In this document: positions 1 to 8,065 of the stretch, piece after piece
Layout of the letters: the number at the start of each line of letters is the position of its first letter
Numbering within the stretch: position 1 is the first letter of the stretch
Source of the DNA: Advenella sp. FME57
Lineage (GTDB): Bacteria > Pseudomonadota > Gammaproteobacteria > Burkholderiales > Burkholderiaceae_B
Direction of reading: 5' to 3'
Length of the DNA: 64,000 bases
Assembly (NCBI RefSeq): GCF_014897675.1
Contig: NZ_JABUXU010000020.1
Span: forward strand, 1 to 64,000
Position numbers and translations under genes: made by a program
Notes under the pieces: generated by a model
Told to the model about the DNA's origin: nothing
What the model saw: only the letters and a program-made list of their open reading frames with translations
Databases searched by the model: none

Positions 1-105
1 TGTTGCTTGTTGCTTGTTGCTTGTTGCTTGTTGCTTGTTGCTTGTTGCTTGTTGCTTGTTGCTTGTTGCTTGTTGCTTGTTGCTTGTTGCTTGTTGCTTG
101 TTGCC
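1..105. repeat. Heptanucleotide tandem repeat (TGTTGCT)n
   Basis: The window opens inside a perfect tandem array of the 7-mer TGTTGCT: fourteen full copies and a fifteenth that breaks at its last base (105). The left end is cut by the window, so the true copy number is unknown. Both strands are free of stops in every frame; the + strand would encode a CCLLLVA repeat and the - strand an SNKQQAT-like one. It lies 8 bp beyond the stop codon of the nsrR-like gene. Repeats of this kind mutate by slippage; any effect on a neighbouring gene to the left is inference. Confidence 0.95.
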
Positions 106-112
106 AACAATT

Positions 113-577
113 TTAGTGAACGGCCTGCCTGGGCGCTCGCCTTAACGGTTGTTCGGCTGTCGACAGGTTCAGAAAATCGCGCAGCTCGTTACGCTGGGCC
201 AGCAAGTCGTGCAATGTGTATTTATCCAGCACGGCCAGAAATGCCTGGGTTGCTTCACGAAACACCGACGGCAGTCTGCAGGGACCCGCGATGGCACAGG
301 ACGAACAATCGACCAGATCGATATCGCCTTCGGTATGACGCAACAGTTGGCCTATGACGATTTGCTCTACCGGCAATCCCAGCCTGATCCCCCCGTTGCG
401 GCCGCGCAGCGTTTCGATATAGCCCAATTGTCCCAGATGCTGCACCACCTTCATCAGGTGATTCTGGGAAATGTCATAGGCGCGCGCAATTTCAGCGATG
501 GACGAAAGCCCTTCGTCGCGCGAGCCCAGAAAAATCAGTACCCGCAATGCGTAATCTGTGTATTGAGTCAGTCTCAT
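113..577 (-). CDS. nsrR: Rrf2-family nitric-oxide-sensing repressor NsrR
   Basis: Cytoplasmic transcription factor of the Rrf2 family, 154 aa. The N-terminal winged helix (MRLTQYTDYALRVL, then SIAEIARAYDISQNHLMKVV) and the GGIRL wing are typical. The cysteine cluster in DCSSCAIAGPC binds an iron-sulfur cluster in known NsrR proteins, which NO destroys to relieve repression. The start at 577 matches the family; an upstream in-frame ATG at 628 would add 17 residues and lies within a putative operator. It is divergent from hmp, the classic NsrR target, and both promoters carry NsrR-like sites, so autoregulation is likely. IscR or another Rrf2 protein is the alternative; context favours NsrR. Confidence 0.88.
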   Translation of the reverse strand: MRLTQYTDYALRVLIFLGSRDEGLSSIAEIARAYDISQNHLMKVVQHLGQLGYIETLRGRNGGIRLGLPVEQIVIGQLLRHTEGDIDLVDCSSCAIAGPCRLPSVFREATQAFLAVLDKYTLHDLLAQRNELRDFLNLSTAEQPLRRAPRQAVH

Positions 578-610
578 ATAGACCTCGGGATGCGCTTTGA
601 GTGCTGCAAT

Positions 611-635
611 AAATATGCAATATAACATTCATCTT
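611..635 (-). promoter_or_regulatory. NsrR-like operator, nsrR side
   Basis: Read on the - strand the site starts AAGATGAATGT and ends with ATTGCATATTT, resembling the known NsrR consensus of two AAGATGCATTT-like half sites around a short spacer. It sits 34-58 bp upstream of the chosen nsrR start, as expected for autoregulation. Confidence 0.55.
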
Positions 636-661
636 ACTTGCATATTAAAATTATTTGCAAT

Positions 662-684
662 AAGATGCATTTAAAATGAATGTT
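662..684 (+). promoter_or_regulatory. NsrR-like operator, hmp side
   Basis: AAGATGCATTT, one base, then AAATGAATGTT: an 11-1-11 dyad. The left half matches the NsrR half-site consensus as I know it and the right half deviates slightly. It lies between the two divergent genes, about 205 bp upstream of hmp. Confidence 0.65.
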
Positions 685-730
685 ATAAAGACAATGCCGG
701 CGCTCAGTTTCAAACATGCGCCGCCAACAC

Positions 731-790
731 ATTTGAAATGGGTCCTATCTGAAATGTGCCTTATCTGAAATTGCCACATTTGAAATTTTC
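731..790 (+). repeat. Four phased 16-bp degenerate repeats upstream of hmp
   Basis: The core TGAAAT occurs at 734, 750, 766 and 781, that is, with spacings of 16, 16 and 15 bp. Each core is preceded by AT(T/C), as in ATTTGAAAT or ATCTGAAAT. The array ends about 100 bp before the hmp start. It may be a multi-site protein-binding array or a duplication remnant; no known motif is assigned. Confidence 0.7.
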
Positions 791-889
791 ACATCGGTCA
801 TTGTCCTTGCATCCCCTATTTTCATTGATCGCCCGGCAGCAAATCTGCCAGGCCGAGCCACACCCCAACCAACTACAGGAGCTCCCGCC

Positions 890-2113
890 ATGTCTCACCC
901 CGCCGTTACCTCTTTGGATCCCGACACCACACGCATCGTAAAGGCAACCGTTCCCGCCTTGCAGACTCATGGCGCGGCCATTACTGCAAAAATGTATGAG
1001 CGGCTTTTCAGGGATGAACATATCCGTAACCTGTTCAATCATGCGAACCAAGCCAATGGTCAACAGATCAATGCGCTGGCGGGGGCCATTTTGGCCTATG
1101 CGGAAAATATCGACAATCTGGGCGCATTACTGCCGGCAGTCGAGCGAATTGCACAGAAACATGTCGGATTTCACATCCTGCCGGAGCACTATCCCTACGT
1201 GGCAACGGCGCTGCTGGGTGCGATCAAGGATGTACTGGGCGAGGCCGCTACCGATGAAATACTTCAGGCCTGGGGTCAGGCCTACTGGTTCCTGGCTGGC
1301 ATCCTGCAAAACAGGGAAAGCGCATTGCGCGACGCCATCGAACAGGCGCCTGGCGGCTGGACTGGCTGGCGCGACTTTGTGGTTAGCGAAAAGATTCGCG
1401 AAAGCAGCACCATTACCTCATTCATTTTGCGTCCGGTTGACGGTGGGCCGGTCATTCGCCACAAACCCGGTCAATACATCACATTCCGCTTTAACGCACC
1501 GGAACAGGCCGGCATCAAGCGCAACTATTCCATTTCTTGCGCCCCCAATGGCCAGTACTATCGCATCTCCGTCAAACGCGCAGAAGACAGCCAGGGGGGT
1601 TCGCGCTTCATGCATGATCACGTTCAGGTTGGCAGCACACTTGAAATAACGCCACCGGCAGGCGATTTTTATCTGCCTGACAGCCCCGAACGGCCGGTTG
1701 TCTTGCTGTCTGGCGGTGTCGGCCTGACACCCATGGTCAGCATGCTTGAGACCATTTATCAACAACACCCGCAATTACACGTGCATTACGTACACAGCAC
1801 CATGAGCAGCCAGACCCATGCCATGGGTCAGCACGTGCAGACGCTGGCCCACCAACTGGCTCACACACAAGTATCGACCTTTTATAGTGAGCCGCAGGCT
1901 GCCGACCAGGCTGGAGAAAACCACGACGTATCGGGCATGATTTCGCTTGACTGGCTGACCCGCAATACACCGCTGCAGGACGCGGATTATTACATCTGTG
2001 GACCCAAGGAATTCATGCGGGTATTTGTCAACGGGCTGGCAGCCAACGGCGTACCTGCGGAGCGCATTCATTACGAATTCTTCGGCCCGACCGACGAACT
2101 GCTTGCCGCCTAA
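890..2113 (+). CDS. hmp: Flavohemoglobin, nitric oxide dioxygenase
   Basis: Cytoplasmic NO dioxygenase, 407 aa (family about 395-405), converting NO, O2 and NAD(P)H to nitrate. The order is: globin domain (about 1-150, with the KHVGFHILPEHY proximal-histidine region); ferredoxin-reductase FAD domain (about 155-265, RNYSIS flavin motif); NAD(P)H domain (about 270-400, GGVGLTPM and YYICGPKEFM). An AGGAG ribosome site at 877-881 fixes the start. Divergent from nsrR with NsrR-like operators between, so NO-inducible expression is expected. Confidence 0.96.
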   Translation: MSHPAVTSLDPDTTRIVKATVPALQTHGAAITAKMYERLFRDEHIRNLFNHANQANGQQINALAGAILAYAENIDNLGALLPAVERIAQKHVGFHILPEHYPYVATALLGAIKDVLGEAATDEILQAWGQAYWFLAGILQNRESALRDAIEQAPGGWTGWRDFVVSEKIRESSTITSFILRPVDGGPVIRHKPGQYITFRFNAPEQAGIKRNYSISCAPNGQYYRISVKRAEDSQGGSRFMHDHVQVGSTLEITPPAGDFYLPDSPERPVVLLSGGVGLTPMVSMLETIYQQHPQLHVHYVHSTMSSQTHAMGQHVQTLAHQLAHTQVSTFYSEPQAADQAGENHDVSGMISLDWLTRNTPLQDADYYICGPKEFMRVFVNGLAANGVPAERIHYEFFGPTDELLAA

Positions 2114-2401
2114 GATGCAATTGCCCGGGCAAGTTCGCACTGCGATGATTCGCACCGGCACCTGCCGTCGCAGTGGGCTCCTGTCACTGACCGCACAGCC
2201 TGCCATGGACCCGGCACACAACTAGCTCCATCCGGGCAGAGCGTGAAGGCACGGACAGCATCAGCGGCGGATCAGGCTTTATGACGGGCGCAATAGCCGC
2301 GCTTGCTGTATATCGCAGCGGCTTGCGCATCCCGGGATATAATCGGACAACGTAATCAACAAGTCAGGGCACAACATGCCCTGGTAGCGCATCCGGGTCA
2401 T

Positions 2402-3022
2402 ATGATTATTCTGTCCGTACTTTATGTCATTGCTATTGTTGCCGAATCCATGACCGCTGCGCTGGCGGCTGGCCGTCGCAGCATGGACTGGGTCGGCGTC
2501 TGCCTGCTCGGATGCATTACTGCGCTGGGCGGCGGATCAATCAGGGATATTGTTCTGGACCATCACCCATTGACCTGGGTTGCGCATCCGCATTATCTTG
2601 TCATCACAACAGTGGCCGCCCTGGCCACCATTGCGGTTGCGCGCATCATGCACCGCCTGTACCACCTCTTTCTGTTTCTGGATGCCGTGGGGCTTGTCGT
2701 ATTTACCATCATCGGCTGCAATGTAGCGCTGGAGTTGAATTTGCCTTTGATGATTGTGATTATTTCAGGAATGCTTACTGGCTGCGTGGGTGGCGTTCTG
2801 CGCGATATCCTGTGCAACGATATCCCGCTTCTCTTTCGCAGCGAACTGTACGCAAGTGTATCGATCGTGACTGGTCTGCTGTATGTTGCCGGCCTGCATC
2901 TTGGTCTTAATCATGAGCTGGTCATGAGCACTGCGCTGCTATCGGGCCTGACCTTGCGCATGCTGGCCTTGCGATTTAAGTGGAATATGCCCAAATTCAT
3001 TTACAACCGCGATGAACACTGA
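2402..3022 (+). CDS. TRIC/YadS-family (UPF0126) seven-helix membrane protein
   Basis: Inner-membrane protein of 206 aa with two homologous halves of about three helices each, marked by the paired glycine-rich motifs GGGSIRDI and GGVLRDI. That internal repeat is the signature of the UPF0126/YadS family, the bacterial relatives of trimeric intracellular cation channels. The frame is open further upstream (to 2303), but the family length and hydrophobic N-terminus (MIILSVLYVIAIVAESM) favour the ATG at 2402; no strong ribosome site is seen. The transported species is not known from sequence. It stands alone between hmp and an amino-acid permease. Confidence 0.8.
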   Translation: MIILSVLYVIAIVAESMTAALAAGRRSMDWVGVCLLGCITALGGGSIRDIVLDHHPLTWVAHPHYLVITTVAALATIAVARIMHRLYHLFLFLDAVGLVVFTIIGCNVALELNLPLMIVIISGMLTGCVGGVLRDILCNDIPLLFRSELYASVSIVTGLLYVAGLHLGLNHELVMSTALLSGLTLRMLALRFKWNMPKFIYNRDEH

Positions 3023-3245
3023 AGGCTCAAGCGCACGACCGGCATCTCGGTCGCCAGGCGACGCCTCGATCGCGGACAGATTTTATCGACCTGGTTCCCC
3101 CTAGCAAATACCCCTACTCCCACTGGCAAAGCGACTGCGTGGACCCATAGATTGCGACCATCTGGCTCTGTATCTAGTACCTTATTACCTGTACATTCGT
3201 CTCCCAAAGCAAAAATAATAAAAGTGTGTATACAGGAGACGATTG

Positions 3246-4664
3246 ATGAATATTGATAGTAAAAACCAGCTGCAGCACTCATTAAAGCCGCGGCATATGT
3301 CAATGATTGCACTTGGCGGTGTAATCGGGGCAGGACTGTTTGTTGGCAGTTCAGTAGTGGTAAAAAATGCAGGTCCGGCGGCCCTTATTTCATTTCTGAT
3401 TACCGGCATCCTGATTATTCTGGTCATGCGCATGCTCGGCGAAATGGCTTCCTCGCTGCCGGTTGTCGGCTCGTTCTACGAATACGCCCGCAGCGCTTTT
3501 CGCGAGCAGCCTGGCAAGGCCGAATTTGCCGGCTTCATGACCGGCTGGATGTACTGGTACTTCTGGGTCATTGTGGTGGCGATCGAAGCGATCGCTGGCG
3601 CCAAACTCATCCAGTTTTGGCTGCCCAATATTCCTTCATGGGAAATCAGTCTCACGCTGATGGCCGTTCTGACCGTCACCAATCTTTTCTCGGTCAAATC
3701 CTATGGAGAATTCGAATTCTGGTTCTCCTCGATCAAGGTTGCCGCGATTGTGGTGTTTCTGTTTCTGAGCGGGCTGTTCCTGCTGGGCATGTGGCCCAAC
3801 CATCAGGCGATGGGCCTGGGTGAGATGCTCAATCACGGCGGCTTCATGCCCAATGGCTGGGGTCCCGTGCTTTCAGGCGCTGTAGCGGCAACGGGCTTTT
3901 ATTTTGGCGCGGAAATTGTCACCATTGCCGCCGCAGAAACCGCCGACCCGGCCAAGTCCGTGGCAAAGGCGACCAATTCAGTCATCAGCCGGGTGCTGTT
4001 CTTTTATGTGGGCTCGGTATTTTTCGTCGTCTGCCTGGTGCCCTGGAACTCCGAGGCCATATCCACGCCTTATGTGAGTGCATTGCAGGCTATGCAGATT
4101 CCCTACGCGCCGCACATCATGAACGCCGTCATTCTGGTGGCTGTACTCTCATGCCTTAACTCGGGCCTCTATGCCGCTTCCCGCATGATATTCGCACTGA
4201 CTCGCAACGGTGATGCGCCACAGGCGCTGGCCCGCGTGTCGGAAAACGGTGTGCCAATACGCGCCATTATTTTTTCCACTCTGTTTGGCTATGCGGCCAT
4301 TGTCGTCTCTTACTACTCGCCCGACGGTATCTTCCCGTTTCTCGTGGAGTCTTATGGAACGGTGGCATTGGTGGTCTATATTCTGATTGCCGTATCCCAC
4401 ATCAGGTTGCGCAGAAGAATGGAACAGAACTGCCCCGAACGCATCCGGGTTCGCATGTGGTGCTTCCCTTATCTGAGTTATCTGGCCATCGCCGGCATGC
4501 TCAGCATCCTGGGCGCCATGGCGTTTTTACCTGAGCAGAAAAAGGCGTTCTGGTTCGGCCTGGTCAGTCTTGTCATCTGCGCACTTGGCTTTCTGCTGTC
4601 CAGATACTGGCGCACCGAGAAGACATTTGAACCGGATGTCACCCGCAGTGTGCTGGAGCGCTAG
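3246..4664 (+). CDS. Amino-acid permease, APC superfamily (AAT family)
   Basis: Proton-coupled amino-acid importer of 472 aa with about 12 transmembrane helices. The N-terminal HMSMIALGGVIGAGLFVGSS motif in helix 1 is the substrate-backbone site of the AAT family (GabP, ProY, AroP). Start chosen at ATG 3246, preceded by AGGAGA at 3234-3239, rather than the adjacent TTG at 3243. Monocistronic, ending in a clear intrinsic terminator. Substrate cannot be decided; GABA, proline or another neutral amino acid would fit. Confidence 0.87.
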   Translation: MNIDSKNQLQHSLKPRHMSMIALGGVIGAGLFVGSSVVVKNAGPAALISFLITGILIILVMRMLGEMASSLPVVGSFYEYARSAFREQPGKAEFAGFMTGWMYWYFWVIVVAIEAIAGAKLIQFWLPNIPSWEISLTLMAVLTVTNLFSVKSYGEFEFWFSSIKVAAIVVFLFLSGLFLLGMWPNHQAMGLGEMLNHGGFMPNGWGPVLSGAVAATGFYFGAEIVTIAAAETADPAKSVAKATNSVISRVLFFYVGSVFFVVCLVPWNSEAISTPYVSALQAMQIPYAPHIMNAVILVAVLSCLNSGLYAASRMIFALTRNGDAPQALARVSENGVPIRAIIFSTLFGYAAIVVSYYSPDGIFPFLVESYGTVALVVYILIAVSHIRLRRRMEQNCPERIRVRMWCFPYLSYLAIAGMLSILGAMAFLPEQKKAFWFGLVSLVICALGFLLSRYWRTEKTFEPDVTRSVLER

Positions 4665-4673
4665 CACACCCGG

Positions 4674-4712
4674 ATCAGGCACAAGACCGCTACCTGCCTG
4701 ATTCTTTCTTTT
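4674..4712 (+). terminator. Intrinsic terminator of the amino-acid permease gene
   Basis: ATCAGGCA at 4674-4681 pairs with TGCCTGAT at 4695-4702, followed by the pyrimidine tract TTCTTTCTTTT. It lies 10 bp after the permease stop and separates the convergent SSB-like gene. Confidence 0.8.
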
Positions 4713-4714
4713 AC

Positions 4715-5164
4715 TTACGCAGTCCTGCCCGATACCGGGGTCGGGCTGCGTAAGCCGTTACCCATCTGGCCGTTGTTGAACACCCAGCCATGGCAGATTG
4801 CTGAAAGCGGCAAGCGATAACTTTGTTTTACCCGCAAAATTTTGAACTGCCTCGTTTCAATCTCGCAGACCGTTCCACTGCGACCCGTTATACCGTCCCG
4901 AAAATACCGGCGCCGCAACGGACCGCATAACCACAGCGAGTCTCCCTGGTGCATAGACCAGGCCACCTGCTCCGCCTGAGTTCCGTACAATACAGCGTCA
5001 TGATGTTCGCTGCATATGATTATTTCATTTGTATATACGTCATGCTGCTCGCTGCGGGTTTCAAGTGTGATGCGCAACACGGCCGTGCCGTCGGGAAAAT
5101 AGCGCAGATACGGATCATCAAGCAGGTCGCCCAGCACAGTCATTTCATTAAGGTATCGTTGCAT
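4715..5164 (-). CDS. SSB-like OB-fold single-stranded nucleic-acid-binding protein
   Basis: A 149-aa protein resembling the OB-fold of single-stranded DNA-binding proteins: VLGDLLDDPYLRYFPDGTAV, ITLETRSE, a VLYGTQAEQVA segment and GDSLWLCGPLRRRYFRD follow the SSB order of strands. The acidic SSB C-terminal tip that recruits repair partners is absent; the tail is basic and proline-rich. Start at 5164 is preceded by GGAG at a good distance; longer GTG-initiated forms are possible. It lies 113 bp downstream of znuA on the same strand and may be read from its Zur-type promoter, an odd pairing. Probably an accessory SSB or PriB-like protein rather than the housekeeping one. Confidence 0.6.
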   Translation of the reverse strand: MQRYLNEMTVLGDLLDDPYLRYFPDGTAVLRITLETRSEQHDVYTNEIIICSEHHDAVLYGTQAEQVAWSMHQGDSLWLCGPLRRRYFRDGITGRSGTVCEIETRQFKILRVKQSYRLPLSAICHGWVFNNGQMGNGLRSPTPVSGRTA

Positions 5165-5277
5165 CGCGCGCTCCACATCGTCAAAAGCAAAAGGGGCGAC
5201 CCTGCGCCGCCCCTGTTTAACTGCCAGTTCAAGATCCGCAAGGCGTGCACCAGCCTGCACCTACCCCGCGGCAGCAA

Positions 5278-6234
5278 CTATTTTTTCAGAATGGCCTTGG
5301 TAATGGTATCCGCGTTGTATTGCATCATCTTCAGATAAGTCGAGGCCGGTGCGTCCGGGCCGGACAGTGCATCCGAATATAGTTTGCCGCCTACAGCCAC
5401 GTTGCCTTCCGCGGCAATTTGCTTGATCAGGGCCGGATTGCTGATATTTTCCATAAACACAGCAGATCCTTTGTCTTCCCGGATCTGGCGGATAATCGCA
5501 GCAACATCCGCGGCAGTCGCTTCGGTCGCCGAGGAAGTGCCCTCGGGCGCCAGCAAAGTCAGGCCATAGGCAGCACCCAGATAGCCGAAGGCATCATGCG
5601 AGGTAATGAGCGTACGTTTGTCTTTGGGCAATGCGGAGAACGCCGCTTTAACTGACTCATGCAGCGCCTGCAGTTTTTGCGTATACGCACTGGCGTTTGC
5701 CTTGTATGACTCGCATCCGGCACTGTCGACCTTGCACAAGGCATCAGCAATATTTTTCACATAAATCATGGCGTTGGGCACAGACTGCCAGGCATGAGGG
5801 TCATACTCGCCATGATCATGTTCATGACCATGGTCGTGGTCGTGGTCATCATGAGCCGGCTCCCCGCCGTGTCCATGCTCATCTTCGGCATTTTTCAGGG
5901 GTTCAATGCCCTTGGTCACCTCTACCACCGGTGCCTTGGTTTCGCTCGATTTTGCCAGTCGCTGCATAAACGTGTCGAACTGCAAGCCATTGACCAGCAC
6001 CAGGTCCGCGCGCTTTAACGCAATCACGTCGGCCGGCTTGGGTTCGTAGGCATGCGCATCACCATTGGCTGGAACAATGGACTTGACCGTGACACGATCC
6101 CCACCCACCTGGCGGGCAAAGTCATCGATAATGGAAAAGCTGGTCACGACATTCAATGGCGCGGCGCTGGCGCCACTGATGAAAGCCATGCCGATGGCGC
6201 CGGAAATGAAAAGCTGCTTGAACACAATGTGCAC
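5278..6234 (-). CDS. znuA: Periplasmic zinc-binding receptor ZnuA
   Basis: Cluster A-1 metal receptor for a zinc ABC importer, 318 aa. Signal peptide (FKQLFISGAIGMAFISGASA), then VVTSFSIIDDFARQVGGD, the metal-ligand region NGDAHAYEPKPAD, and a histidine/aspartate-rich loop (HGHGG...HDDHDHDHGHEHDHG) typical of zinc rather than manganese receptors. Start taken at GTG 6234, preceded by AGAGG; an ATG upstream would add 17 non-secretory residues. No znuB or znuC is in the window, so it must work with a permease encoded elsewhere. A perfect Zur-like palindrome precedes it. Confidence 0.9.
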   Translation of the reverse strand: MHIVFKQLFISGAIGMAFISGASAAPLNVVTSFSIIDDFARQVGGDRVTVKSIVPANGDAHAYEPKPADVIALKRADLVLVNGLQFDTFMQRLAKSSETKAPVVEVTKGIEPLKNAEDEHGHGGEPAHDDHDHDHGHEHDHGEYDPHAWQSVPNAMIYVKNIADALCKVDSAGCESYKANASAYTQKLQALHESVKAAFSALPKDKRTLITSHDAFGYLGAAYGLTLLAPEGTSSATEATAADVAAIIRQIREDKGSAVFMENISNPALIKQIAAEGNVAVGGKLYSDALSGPDAPASTYLKMMQYNADTITKAILKK

Positions 6235-6312
6235 GTGAAACCTCTGGATAAGAAATGGGGCCGCGCGGCCTCGCGCGGCAGGCAATGTATAGGTATAGGG
6301 AATTCAATTCTG

Positions 6313-6330
6313 GTTATGTTATAACATAAC
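6313..6330. promoter_or_regulatory. Zur-type operator, 18-bp perfect palindrome
   Basis: GTTATGTTATAACATAAC is a perfect palindrome and resembles the GTTATA..TATAAC core of proteobacterial Zur boxes. It lies 79 bp upstream of the znuA start and could also affect the divergent AGCS gene at 6483. Confidence 0.7.
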
Positions 6331-6482
6331 ATAATGTGTCGTCAATGAATTCAGCACTTGCCGTCGCCATTATCTGTTCACCCAGTCCTTTTCCGCAGAA
6401 AAAGAATCAGGTATTCTTGAGCCTGCGAAGGTGGGGAGACGCCTTCACTAAAAATCAATTCAATATAAAGGAGTGAAGTACG

Positions 6483-7844
6483 ATGCAGTATTTGGACGTA
6501 CTGAAAGCATTTTTTGATACCGTAGGCGGTTGGGTGTGGGGGCCCGTCATGCTAGTGTTCCTGGTGGGAACGGGTGTCTATCTGACCCTGCGACTGGCAT
6601 TTCTGCAATTTACCATGCTGCCCTTCGCGCTAAAACAGGCGTTTACGCCACATGCCAAAAATCGCGACGGCAGCGAGAACCAGGGAGATATTTCCCATTT
6701 CGGCGCACTCATGACTGCGCTTTCTGCCACCATCGGTACCGGTAATATCGCCGGCGTGGCGACTGCGGTGGTTCTGGGCGGCCCTGGCGCCGTTTTCTGG
6801 ATGTGGATCACCGCCATTTTCGGCATGGCCACCAAATTCGGCGAAGGCGTGCTGGCGGTCAAGTACCGGATAGTCAATGAGCGCGGCCAGATATCCGGTG
6901 GGCCGATGTATTACATTGAGCGCGGGCTGAACTGGAAATGGCTTGCCATTCTGTTTGCCCTGTTCGGCACCCTGGCGTCGTTCGGCATCGGCAGCTCGGT
7001 GCAGTCCAATTCGGTCGCCCAATCCATCCAGGCCAGTTTTGCCATTGATCCCATGATTACTGGAATCGTACTCACCGTCTTTACCGCGATCGTGATTCTG
7101 GGCGGTATCAAAAGCATTGCCATCGCATCATCGTTCATTGTGCCGATCATGGCTATCCTCTATGTTGCTGGCGGTCTGATTATTATCTTCATGCATCTGG
7201 ATCTGCTGGGCCCTGCGTTTGCCACAATCTTTCGTGATGCATTCAGTGGTGAAGCGGTCGCAGGTGGCGCCATTGGCACCGTCATTCGCTATGGCGTGGC
7301 ACGGGGCGTGTTTTCAAATGAAGCAGGGATGGGTAGCGCGCCTATTGCCGCTGCCGCAGCGAAAACCGATCATCCGGTGCGCCAGGCGCTGGTTTCCATG
7401 ACAGGCACTTTCCTGGACACCATCGTCGTATGCAGCATAACCGGCCTGGTGCTGGTCATGGGCGGCATCTACACGAATGGCGTGACCGGCGCTGCGCTGA
7501 CCACCCAGACATTCAATCTGTTGCTGCCGGGTCCCGGCGGCTGGATCGTCACCATTGGTCTGGTCTTCTTTGCCTATTCCACGATTCTGGGTTGGTGCTA
7601 TTACGGCGAGAAATGTGCGTCCTATCTGCTGGGCGAGTGGTTTGTACTGCCCTATCGCATTATTTATGTGGCCAGCGTGATGATCGGTACGATTGCCAGC
7701 CTGGACCTGGTCTGGGCCGCTGCCGATACCTTCAACGGCCTGATGGCGGTGCCCAACCTGATTGCACTGGTATTGCTGTCGGGGGTAATTGTCAAGGAAA
7801 CCCGCGACTTTATCGCCAAACGTAAAAGTGGCGAACTGCCATAA
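6483..7844 (+). CDS. Sodium:alanine/glycine symporter, AGCS family
   Basis: Inner-membrane amino-acid:cation symporter, 453 aa, about 11 helices. The segment FGALMTALSATIGTGNIAGVATAV is the family signature, and GVARGVFSNEAGMGSAPIAAAAA is the second conserved block. A strong AAAGGAG ribosome site precedes ATG 6483. Alanine or glycine is the expected substrate. The leader carries a small hairpin (GAAGGTG with CGCCTTC, about 6428-6448). I looked for a glycine riboswitch, common before this family, and do not recognise one. Confidence 0.92.
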   Translation: MQYLDVLKAFFDTVGGWVWGPVMLVFLVGTGVYLTLRLAFLQFTMLPFALKQAFTPHAKNRDGSENQGDISHFGALMTALSATIGTGNIAGVATAVVLGGPGAVFWMWITAIFGMATKFGEGVLAVKYRIVNERGQISGGPMYYIERGLNWKWLAILFALFGTLASFGIGSSVQSNSVAQSIQASFAIDPMITGIVLTVFTAIVILGGIKSIAIASSFIVPIMAILYVAGGLIIIFMHLDLLGPAFATIFRDAFSGEAVAGGAIGTVIRYGVARGVFSNEAGMGSAPIAAAAAKTDHPVRQALVSMTGTFLDTIVVCSITGLVLVMGGIYTNGVTGAALTTQTFNLLLPGPGGWIVTIGLVFFAYSTILGWCYYGEKCASYLLGEWFVLPYRIIYVASVMIGTIASLDLVWAAADTFNGLMAVPNLIALVLLSGVIVKETRDFIAKRKSGELP

Positions 7845-7862
7845 TCGCATACCAGAGGCAAC

Positions 7863-7885
7863 GCAGCAGTCTTTATGACTGCTGC
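7863..7885 (+). terminator. Hairpin downstream of the AGCS gene
   Basis: GCAGCAGTC and GACTGCTGC form a perfect 9-bp stem around TTTAT, 19 bp past the stop. There is no U-tract, so it may be a transcript-end stabiliser or a Rho-dependent end rather than an intrinsic terminator. A second imperfect hairpin follows at 7974-7997. Confidence 0.45.
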
Positions 7886-8065
7886 AAGCCCGGACGCTTC
7901 GCCGCGACACAAGTACACAAGTGCCTGCCAAAATAAGCGCACCTGCGGCGCGCATGTCACAACAAGAAAGCATCAGGGCCGGTCTCCACCGACCCTGCTC
8001 TGTGCTGAAAGCTCCGCTTTGTGCAGCCACAACCCGATAGTCTATGTACGGGCCCAGCCAGGCGA

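Larger units (their letters stand above)
578..889. promoter_or_regulatory. nsrR-hmp divergent intergenic region
   Basis: This 312-bp gene-free region is AT-rich at 605-690. It holds two NsrR-like operators (611-635 and 662-684) and, nearer hmp, four phased TGAAAT repeats (about 731-790). No ORF of its own is convincing. Confidence 0.7.

Noticed and set aside
7-357. 116-codon + strand ORF starting in the heptamer array
   Set aside because: It is made of CCLLLVA repeats and then runs antisense through nsrR with no family resemblance; an artefact of a stop-free repeat.
6331-6482. Glycine riboswitch before the AGCS symporter
   Set aside because: Only a small hairpin is seen; the conserved glycine aptamer cores are not recognisable.
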